The notes under the pieces: generated by a model
What the model was told of the DNA's origin: nothing
Databases searched by the model: none
The model's input: only the letters and a program-made list of their open reading frames with translations
Part shown: positions 8,545 to 13,958 of the stretch, piece by piece
How the letters are laid out: every line of letters starts with the position of its first letter
How positions within the stretch are numbered: the first letter of the stretch is position 1
Assembly (NCBI RefSeq): GCF_028610705.1
Contig: NZ_JAQQWT010000016.1
Span: forward strand, 1 to 64,000
Source of the DNA: Halalkalibacter alkalisediminis
GTDB lineage: Bacteria; Bacillota; Bacilli; Bacillales; Bacillaceae_D
Direction: 5' to 3'
Length of the DNA: 64,000 nucleotides
Translations under genes and position numbers: made by a program

Positions 8545-9518
8545 TATTCATTCACCAATGTGTCCGTAATTTGGTCAATCAACGTACCAGCTGACAGTGG
8601 ACCACCGTACAACCATGTATCCGGTCCAAGATCATAAACTCGGTCTTCTTTTACAAACGCTAGGTTTTCCCATACTTTATTGCCTTTTAACTGATTATCA
8701 TAAATATTGTCCTCATCTGGCACGGTATACAGATAGTTAGCTTCTTCATACTTCACTAGACCTTCAACATTAAATGTACTCGAACCAAAGATCTCAAATT
8801 GATCTGGTTCATGGACATTGTTTAATCCAATCTTCTCTAAGATGATTGATGCCATAGAGTGTGGAGTAAACACACGAATTTCTGGTGCTTGAGGTCCTGA
8901 ATAAGCAAGCGTTAAAATAACATCAATTGTTGCAAGGTTAGCCGCTTCAATTTCCGCCTTCGCTGCTTCATATTTATTTTCAAGAGTAGCTAATACGTCA
9001 ACCGCTTCAGCTTCCTTGCCTACTGCTTTTGCCATTTCATTAAACGTCATTTCCATTTCTTGATAAAGGTTAATGCTCTCATCTTCTGGATATGGATTAA
9101 AAATCACCGTTGGGGCAATGGACTCTAATTCAGTCAACATCTCATTATGACGGAAGCTTACACCAATAATTAAATCTGGCTCTAAGGACGCAATAACCTC
9201 TAAATTAGGTTCTTGACGACCACCTACATCTGTGACGCTCTCGTCTAATTGTGGCTCGATATTTACATAGTCTCCGTATGAAGCCATATCAGCCATCCCT
9301 GTCGGCTGAATGCCAAGAGCTAATAAATTTTCTGCATATGTCCATTCAAGCACGACTACTTTTTGCGCAGGGGCATCCAAAGTCACTTCCCCATTTACAC
9401 CTGTTATCGTTACTTGATTGTCTCCTTCTGTATTCTCTGTTGGTGTTTCCTCAGCGTTTGAAGAGCACGCTGCTAATAACAATGACATGATAAGTACAAA
9501 GATGATTCCTTGTTTCAT
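8544..9518 (-). CDS. Iron-siderophore-binding lipoprotein
   Basis: A 324-residue lipoprotein with lipobox LLAAC at about residue 17 and a periplasmic-binding-protein-like (Fhu/TroA fold) domain. Landmarks are PTGMADMASYGDY near residue 70, EPNLEVIASLEPDLIIG near 100 and a C-terminal LYGGPLSAGTL. It delivers a ferric siderophore to the fused permease whose gene overlaps by one base. The ATG at 9518 is chosen over an in-frame TTG at 9533 because TTGGAGG lies just in front of it. A 17/19 Fur box lies 45 nt upstream, so iron represses it. Confidence 0.9.
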   Translation of the reverse strand: MKQGIIFVLIMSLLLAACSSNAEETPTENTEGDNQVTITGVNGEVTLDAPAQKVVVLEWTYAENLLALGIQPTGMADMASYGDYVNIEPQLDESVTDVGGRQEPNLEVIASLEPDLIIGVSFRHNEMLTELESIAPTVIFNPYPEDESINLYQEMEMTFNEMAKAVGKEAEAVDVLATLENKYEAAKAEIEAANLATIDVILTLAYSGPQAPEIRVFTPHSMASIILEKIGLNNVHEPDQFEIFGSSTFNVEGLVKYEEANYLYTVPDEDNIYDNQLKGNKVWENLAFVKEDRVYDLGPDTWLYGGPLSAGTLIDQITDTLVNE

Positions 9519-9562
9519 TTTTTTGACCTCCAAAATATGTTTCTTTTATGAAATATGAACAT

Positions 9563-9581
9563 GAACATGATAATCATTATC
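9563..9581. promoter_or_regulatory. Fur box
   Basis: GAACATGATAATCATTATC matches the 19-bp Fur consensus GATAATGATAATCATTATC at 17 positions. It sits just upstream of the binding-protein gene in the divergent intergenic region. Confidence 0.85.
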
Positions 9582-9635
9582 AACACTTTCTTAGTTTAAA
9601 GTCATTTGTCCCGTTTGTAAACAATAATTTAAAAT

Positions 9636-9654
9636 GCAATTAAAAATCATTCTC
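9636..9654. promoter_or_regulatory. Weaker Fur box upstream of the ATPase gene
   Basis: GCAATTAAAAATCATTCTC matches the 19-bp Fur consensus at 13 positions, with a good right half (AATCATTCTC). It lies about 80 nt upstream of the divergent ATPase gene and could serve as a second operator. Confidence 0.45.
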
Positions 9655-9736
9655 ACTATCTCTTATTTGTGGTACGATAGATCTAATGAGAGAACGTATC
9701 AATTAGACTCAACTAACGATGTGGAGGAATTTTGAA

Positions 9737-10564
9737 ATGAAGCCATCTATTCAGACAACTGGATTGTCCATCGGGTATCATGATCGGTTATTGTTTGAAG
9801 ACTTAGACTTAACGATTCCACGTGGTGAGATTTCTGTATTTGTGGGGAGTAACGGTTGTGGAAAATCTACCCTTTTACGGTCGATTGCACGTTTATTAAA
9901 ACCCACACAAGGCTCAATCTTATTAGAAGGAAAAGACGTACATCATATGTCTTCAAAGGAAGTCGCTAAAAAGATGGGCATTTTACCTCAGTCCCCTATT
10001 TCACCAGAAGGCTTAACCGTACATGATTTAGTAAAACAAGGCCGTTATCCACATCAATCATGGCTAAAACGCTGGACAGAAGATGACTCGGAGAAAGTCG
10101 AAGCCGCTATGAAAGCAACCCGCGTCGATGAATTACGCAACCGTCCGGTCGACGAACTTTCAGGCGGGCAACGTCAGCGTGCATGGATTGCCATGACCCT
10201 TGCCCAAGATACAGACGTCATCTTACTAGATGAGCCAACAACGTATTTAGATATGACCCATCAAATAGAGATTTTAGACTTATTATTCGAATTAAACGAA
10301 AGTCACTCTCGCACCATTATTATGGTGTTACATGATATCAATTTAGCTTCTCGCTATGCACACAATATTATTGCCATTAAAGACGGCACTGTATTCCGTC
10401 AAGGAACTCCTGAGGCCATTATTAATTGTGAATTGGTCCGTGCTGTATTCGGAATGGAGTGCCAAGTGGCAATAGATCCACTATTTGGTACCCCTCACTG
10501 CATTCCCTTTGGCCGCGGACGGTGTGTCGTCCCAAAAGTGAATGAGGCGATAGCCGGTGTTTAA
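9737..10564 (+). CDS. Siderophore ABC transporter ATPase, YusV/FecE family
   Basis: A 275-residue cytoplasmic ATPase that drives ferric siderophore uptake. Walker A is GSNGCGKST near residue 40, the Q-loop is PQSP near 85, the signature is [10 protein letters not shown] near 140, Walker B is [13 protein letters not shown] near 160 and the switch His is VLHD near 195. The ATG at 9737 is selected over an in-frame ATG at 9719 because GGAGG (9722-9726) would fall inside the longer form. Length equals that of Bacillus YusV, an ATPase shared between several siderophore importers. It is divergent from the binding protein and permease genes, with Fur boxes between. A close paralogue lies at 20572-21399. 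Confidence 0.92.
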   Translation: MKPSIQTTGLSIGYHDRLLFEDLDLTIPRGEISVFVGSNGCGKSTLLRSIARLLKPTQGSILLEGKDVHHMSSKEVAKKMGILPQSPISPEGLTVHDLVKQGRYPHQSWLKRWTEDDSEKVEAAMKATRVDELRNRPVDELSGGQRQRAWIAMTLAQDTDVILLDEPTTYLDMTHQIEILDLLFELNESHSRTIIMVLHDINLASRYAHNIIAIKDGTVFRQGTPEAIINCELVRAVFGMECQVAIDPLFGTPHCIPFGRGRCVVPKVNEAIAGV

Positions 10565-10677
10565 TGTACGTTCACGTTGTTAGCGGGGAATTAGGGATTT
10601 ATGACGTTAGCGATATCTGAATGGTCATTTTCATCAATAAATTACAGGCATAAACGAAACATCTGAACCTTAACTGA

Positions 10678-10721
10678 AGCCGTAGCGACGTTGATCTAAT
10701 CTGCGTTGCTACGTTTTTTTA
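10678..10721 (+). terminator. Terminator after the siderophore ATPase gene
   Basis: GTAGCGACG pairs with CGTTGCTAC around a 13-nt loop and is followed by TTTTTTT. It stops plus-strand transcripts from the ATPase gene about 115 nt after its stop codon. Confidence 0.85.
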
Positions 10722-10758
10722 TAAGAGCAATCTCAATGGAGACTCATGCGTAAAATGA

Positions 10759-10796
10759 AAAGAGCTGGCGATCTATTTATTGATCATCAGCTCTTC
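10759..10796 (-). terminator. Terminator of the small membrane protein gene
   Basis: AAGAGCTG..GATC pairs with GATC..CAGCTCTT across an A/T loop. On the minus strand it is followed by TTTTCATTTTA, as expected for an intrinsic terminator just after the gene that stops at 10812. Confidence 0.75.
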
Positions 10797-10811
10797 ATCC
10801 ATTATCGTGAT

Positions 10812-10973
10812 TTAATTCTTCTTTTCCTTTAGTTCTGTCAAGAGTGTAATTATTTCTTTATTTTGTTGAACCTGTTCTTCTGAATTTAACATGATTAATC
10901 TAATCCATCTAATAACGAACGCAACTAAAATGATAGGTATTAAATATATTAAAATTCCAACCCCAATTCCCAA
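10812..10973 (-). CDS. Small single-pass membrane protein (DUF4083-like, tentative)
   Basis: I read this as a 53-residue protein starting at TTG 10973, which has AGAGGAG 9 nt upstream. It has one membrane helix near residues 5-25, then a charged tail ending in TLLTELKEKKN. A longer in-frame reading to 11102 is unlikely: it has no good ribosome binding site and its start lies inside the palindrome at 11096-11150. Small one-helix proteins of this type are common and uncharacterised in Bacillus; similarity to DUF4083 is a guess from length and layout. Confidence 0.6.
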   Translation of the reverse strand: MGIGVGILIYLIPIILVAFVIRWIRLIMLNSEEQVQQNKEIITLLTELKEKKN

Positions 10974-11095
10974 TAAACGATCTCCTCTCTTTCTGTTTCC
11001 GTTTGTTTTATATACCTTCGTCGTGAACGAAGTAAAATTTCTCCTGCTTATTGAATATCTATACAACCAAACCGTGAAAAAATTATTACAAGTTT

Positions 11096-11150
11096 CCTTC
11101 ATATAAATTATTTGTTTAGTAAAAACTAAAGAAAATAATTTATATGAAGG
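11096..11150. repeat. 24-bp extended hairpin covering the ribosome binding site of the next gene
   Basis: Positions 11096-11113 and 11133-11150 form a perfect 18-bp inverted repeat. Inside it TTTAGT (11115-11120) pairs with ACTAAA (11125-11130) around an AAAA tetraloop, leaving only a 1x2 internal loop. The right arm contains GAAGG, part of the Shine-Dalgarno sequence of the gene starting at 11159. In the mRNA it would hide that site. There is no T-tract, so it is not an ordinary terminator. Confidence 0.8.
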
Positions 11151-11158
11151 GAAATGTT

Positions 11159-11704
11159 ATGGTTAAAACACAAATTTTTGATGAATATTCTTATAAAGAA
11201 GCTCAATTAATGAATGAAAAATTTCAAATTTGGTTAGAACACTCTCTTTTTACTTGGCAGTGGTGGTTCGGTGTTATAGTGTTATTATTAGCAATTATTT
11301 TTTGGTTGAAATTCAGAGATAGAAATAGCACTGATCGACTGTTATATTCAGGTTTGTTCGTAGCAATAACTGCGTCTTTTCTTGATACGATTGGCCATTC
11401 TATTGGTTTATTCCATTACCACTATGAAGTATTTCCTTTTACTCCTACCTACTTGCCTTGGAGTATAGCTATAATACCGATCATCGTTATGTTTTTTTTA
11501 CAATATAAACCTAATGTTAATCCCCTTTTAAAATCAGTTATTTTCTCTACATTTGCGTCATTTATAGCCTTACCTTTACTAAGTTTTATCAGAATCTTCC
11601 ATCCAGTTAAATGGAACTATTTTTACTCTTTCCTCATTTTAATTGTCATTTACTTGATGGCTCATTTCTTTGTACAAAGGAACAATTTTGAAAAAATCAC
11701 CTGA
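11159..11704 (+). CDS. CBO0543-family integral membrane protein
   Basis: A 181-residue protein with about five membrane helices (near residues 32-52, 62-82, 98-115, 125-145 and 155-172). The DTIGHSIGLFHYHYEVFP segment between helices two and three is typical of the uncharacterised CBO0543 family of Firmicute membrane proteins; no function is known. The ATG at 11159 is preferred over an in-frame ATG at 11144 because AAGGGAA lies 6 nt in front of it. The ribosome binding site is partly inside a strong hairpin, which suggests controlled translation. Confidence 0.7.
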   Translation: MVKTQIFDEYSYKEAQLMNEKFQIWLEHSLFTWQWWFGVIVLLLAIIFWLKFRDRNSTDRLLYSGLFVAITASFLDTIGHSIGLFHYHYEVFPFTPTYLPWSIAIIPIIVMFFLQYKPNVNPLLKSVIFSTFASFIALPLLSFIRIFHPVKWNYFYSFLILIVIYLMAHFFVQRNNFEKIT

Positions 11705-11760
11705 AGCTTTGAACTTAAGAGCAAAAATCACAAATTCAGTTAAGATGATAAGGGGGGTAC

Positions 11761-11920
11761 TTAATTTAGTACCTTCCTGGTTGGTCTATGTTTAAACCTT
11801 CCTACTTTATCAAAAGCTTCTAAGACATCCGGATCACTCTGGAATTGTTTCTAGTTAAGTCTTCTTTTAAAAATATTGCGCCCCCTCAGCTCTTTGAAAA
11901 ACGGCTTCAGAATTAGCTAT
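11761..11920 (-). pseudogene. Degenerate coding relic of unknown family
   Basis: On the minus strand a protein-like reading (NSEAVFQRAEGAQYF, then KRRLN, then SDPDVLEAFDKVGRFKHRP) is broken by one frameshift and one in-frame TAG before a TAA at 11761. It has no start codon or ribosome binding site. It may be the remains of a C-terminal toxin or phage-type domain next to the SAR2788-like gene. The family is not recognised. Confidence 0.4.
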
Positions 11921-12080
11921 TCATCTCACTAATTTTATCCAATGTCTTAATAGATGTTCGGAGTAATGAAGTTTCACCAATAAACAATTCCTCTTTTTGA
12001 CAAAAATGAATAAAATCTTTATAGCCATTAAAAATGGACTCTAATAATTCCTCCTTTGATATTTTCGGCAGCACTACCAC
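11913..12080 (-). CDS. Small ORF coupled to the SAR2788-like gene
   Basis: A 55-residue reading frame starts at GTG 12080, which shares one base with the TAG stop of the upstream gene (TAGTG), a classic coupled arrangement. AGG lies 7 nt before it. The product is charged and soluble-looking, with KISKEELLESIFNGYKDF near the start. No family is recognised. By position it could be an antitoxin or immunity partner, but it could also be the front of a decayed gene, because a relic follows at once. Confidence 0.45.
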   Translation of the reverse strand: MVVLPKISKEELLESIFNGYKDFIHFCQKEELFIGETSLLRTSIKTLDKISEMNS

Positions 12081-12490
12081 TAATTGCCTGAACCAATTTT
12101 AAGATAGCCTTTTGCAATATACTGAACTGCTACTCTAAGTGTAGCTGCTCCTAGATAGTACATAACAACAGGAATTGCTGAATCTTGTCCTCCTGCCGTA
12201 TTGACTTCATATTCTTCTCCCGTATTAAGATCTCTAAAAATGGCTATAAAAGTGTCCCCTTCAGATTCTATGACATCCACACTATATTCATTAATTGTCC
12301 CTTCTTCATTCTCAACAATTTCACTTGCTAATAATATTTCTTCCGTTTCTAGATCAATGTCATTTTCCAAGTTTGCTTCTAAATCTTCTGCTTCAAAGTT
12401 GGTTTCAATTAACATACTTTCCTCTTTTAAATCAACAACCTCTATTTCTAAATCTTCTGCATCCTCGAGAAATAAATTTAAAAACCGCAT
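12080..12490 (-). CDS. SAR2788-family putative toxin, apparently lacking its signal peptide
   Basis: A 136-residue acidic protein. Its first two thirds are rich in Glu and Asp, with the TEEILLASEIVENEEG and NEYSVDVIESEGDTFIAIF blocks that I associate with the SAR2788 putative-toxin family. The C-terminus has a hydrophobic segment (IPVVMYYLGAATLRVAVQYIA) followed by YLKIGSGN. Members I know of are secreted, but this reading frame starts at MRFLNLFLEDAED with no signal peptide, no ribosome binding site and a stop just upstream. It may be a 5-prime truncated copy. The family assignment is from memory of its pattern. Confidence 0.5.
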   Translation of the reverse strand: MRFLNLFLEDAEDLEIEVVDLKEESMLIETNFEAEDLEANLENDIDLETEEILLASEIVENEEGTINEYSVDVIESEGDTFIAIFRDLNTGEEYEVNTAGGQDSAIPVVMYYLGAATLRVAVQYIAKGYLKIGSGN

Positions 12491-12572
12491 TGTTTACATA
12501 TTTTTAATAACACAAATGAGGAATATTTTGTTAAAATAAAGCTCGCATGTTCGATCTTGATAGATACAATAA

Positions 12573-12645
12573 TGGCAAACTTACTGAGAAGTAAGGACGC
12601 AAAGCTAAAGGGACTAACGGTTCATCCAATGTCAGCCAGTTGCCA
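12573..12645 (+). ncRNA. Cyclic-di-GMP-I (GEMM-I) riboswitch aptamer
   Basis: The outer stem pairs TGGCAA (12573-12578) with TTGCCA (12640-12645). CTTACT-GAGA-AGTAAG (12580-12595) gives the P2 hairpin with a GNRA tetraloop. The conserved GACGCAAAGC follows at 12596-12605, then GGGACTAACGG and GTCAGCCAGTTGCC, all as in the GEMM-I consensus. The 3-prime strand of the outer stem overlaps the first arm of a downstream terminator, so ligand binding should favour read-through into the gene at 12719. Confidence 0.85.
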
Positions 12646-12700
12646 GTGAAAATAAAACTTCCTTAGAAAATACATTACTTTTCATTTGGCCTAATTTTTT
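12642..12700 (+). terminator. Riboswitch expression-platform terminator
   Basis: GCCAGTGAAAA (12642-12652) can pair with TTTTCATTTGGC (12679-12690) with one bulged T and one G-U pair. TTTTTT follows at 12695-12700, just before the AAGGAG ribosome binding site. The left arm uses GCCA of the aptamer outer stem, so the two structures exclude each other, which fits an ON switch. Confidence 0.65.
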
Positions 12701-12718
12701 AAGGAGTGAGTAGAAATT

Positions 12719-13048
12719 ATGGATTTAAAAGAGCCAGAGCTTCGAGATGCTCTGCAACAATTTGACTCTCTAATTATTGAATACCCAGATGACAGGCATG
12801 CAATACCTGAATTCACCAGTTTCATTACTAAGTTAGTCAAGACTAAAACAAATACGGTAACTTTACCTATTGAAGATGTTATGGCGATTATGAAAGAGAA
12901 AAAACCACTAGTTTTTTCTATCTTACGTAGCGAGTACAGTAACAATATTATGATTAATGTTGTTACTCATATTGATAAAGAATATGGGGAGGCATATAGA
13001 AAATTAAATGATTTAAAACGAAAATTAGGGATCATTTTAAAATATTGA
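12719..13048 (+). CDS. Uncharacterised 109-residue protein under a c-di-GMP riboswitch
   Basis: A soluble, charged protein of 109 residues with no signal peptide, no membrane helix and no cysteine. The N-terminal half (ELRDALQQFDSLIIEYPDD) looks helical, the middle TNTVTLPIEDVMAIMKEKKP looks mixed, and the C-terminus (EYGEAYRKLNDLKRKLGIILK) is a basic helix. I do not recognise a family. The start ATG has AAGGAG 12 nt upstream, a slightly long spacing, with the riboswitch terminator immediately before it. Being controlled by c-di-GMP, it may act in adhesion, motility, biofilm or stress decisions; this is inference only. It stands alone, followed by a terminator-like hairpin. Confidence 0.75.
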   Translation: MDLKEPELRDALQQFDSLIIEYPDDRHAIPEFTSFITKLVKTKTNTVTLPIEDVMAIMKEKKPLVFSILRSEYSNNIMINVVTHIDKEYGEAYRKLNDLKRKLGIILKY

Positions 13049-13097
13049 CTGTTTTAGGGGAACCCTCAAAGTAGGACTCTTTTGACGTAAAATAATA

Positions 13098-13127
13098 GCA
13101 GTAACCTTTCCGATGGGTTACTGCTTC
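13098..13127 (+). terminator. Hairpin after the riboswitch-controlled gene
   Basis: GCAGTAACC (13098-13106) pairs perfectly with GGTTACTGC (13116-13124). Only a short, weak T stretch follows, so termination efficiency is uncertain. Confidence 0.5.
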
Positions 13128-13169
13128 AACATGTACGTCCTGTGATGTGAGTCCATCACTGACTATATA

Positions 13170-13500
13170 CTATAGTATTTTTAAGTTATTGCCACACACT
13201 TCGTCTAGAACAACTACCTCTTTTTCATTTCCAAACGAACAAGAATAGTAGCCACTTCTTGACGAATCATAGGTTCTTGCTTGCTTATATAATTCAACCG
13301 TATTTATCGCATAAGTAAAATCTTGATAATCAATAGATTTTAATGAATCCATTTCTTCTAGGCGGATCATTTCCATTCCTAACTGTTGATTTTCCTCTTT
13401 TGTTATCTCATCTTCTGCATCTTCCACAGGGTTCCCTAAAAAATATTAAAGTCGTAATGATAAATAATAATACGATAGCAACCTATAAAACTATTCTCAT
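13170..13500 (-). pseudogene. Broken gene for a small secreted or membrane-anchored protein
   Basis: The gene starts at ATG 13500 behind a perfect GGAGG. Its first codons encode MRIVL, then an in-frame TAG, then VAIVLLFIITTLIFF, a clear membrane or signal segment. One extra base after FFREP shifts the frame, and the rest continues in the frame that ends at 13170 as an 85-codon acidic tail with a conserved-looking SSRSGYYSCSFGNE and VVVLDEVCGN. Two lesions plus an intact ribosome binding site point to recent inactivation. No family is recognised. Confidence 0.6.
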
Positions 13501-13958
13501 ACAATCCTCCTATTCATTTTAATTCATTCTCTTTTATAATGGGTTATCAATTCACGAAAGAATGCCTTACAACTTATTCTCTATATCTTTTCCACTATTA
13601 AAATTTAAAATAAATACGTCTGAACTAGGAAATTTAAAAACCAGACTCTTTCTCCCCAAATAAGTCACACCAACCAACCCTTGATTACTATTATTAGTGC
13701 GAATTAACTATTATTAGGTCTTAATTGTTTTCTTATATTTATTTAACAATTTTTATATTACAACAATATAAGTCATGTGTTAATTTTATGAAAAGGCTTT
13801 CATTTTTTGGTACTTTAAGGAGGTGCTAACGCAATCATATTGAGTTTCTTATGTTTTCGACCTTTTTAGATTCACGAAGCAAGGAGATTTTTTAGAAAGC
13901 CCCTCAGCATGATTTGCAAAGTGTCCATACTAATCTTATCGAGAGTGAAGGTGGAAAA
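13501..13958 (+). promoter_or_regulatory. Long AT-rich leader before the esterase gene, with a cre-like site
   Basis: This 458-nt stretch holds no convincing gene. TGAAAAGGCTTTCA at 13789-13802 differs from a cre site only at the central C, which is a critical base, so it is weak. An orphan AAGGAGGTG at 13816-13824 has no start codon at a workable distance. The region probably carries the promoter and a long untranslated leader of the gene at 13959. Confidence 0.35.

Noticed and set aside
10974..11102. N-terminal extension of the small membrane protein (start at 11102)
   Set aside because: The extension passes through the palindrome, has no ribosome binding site, and a good TTG start with AGAGGAG exists at 10973.
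12201..12539. Ser-rich plus-strand frame opposite the SAR2788-like gene
   Set aside because: It has no ribosome binding site and is simply the complement of an acidic coding region (Glu/Asp codons giving Ser/Phe), so it is a shadow frame.
13816..13842. Short leader peptide behind AAGGAGGTG
   Set aside because: The nearest start (TTG 13839-13842 region) is too far from the ribosome binding site and yields only a handful of codons.
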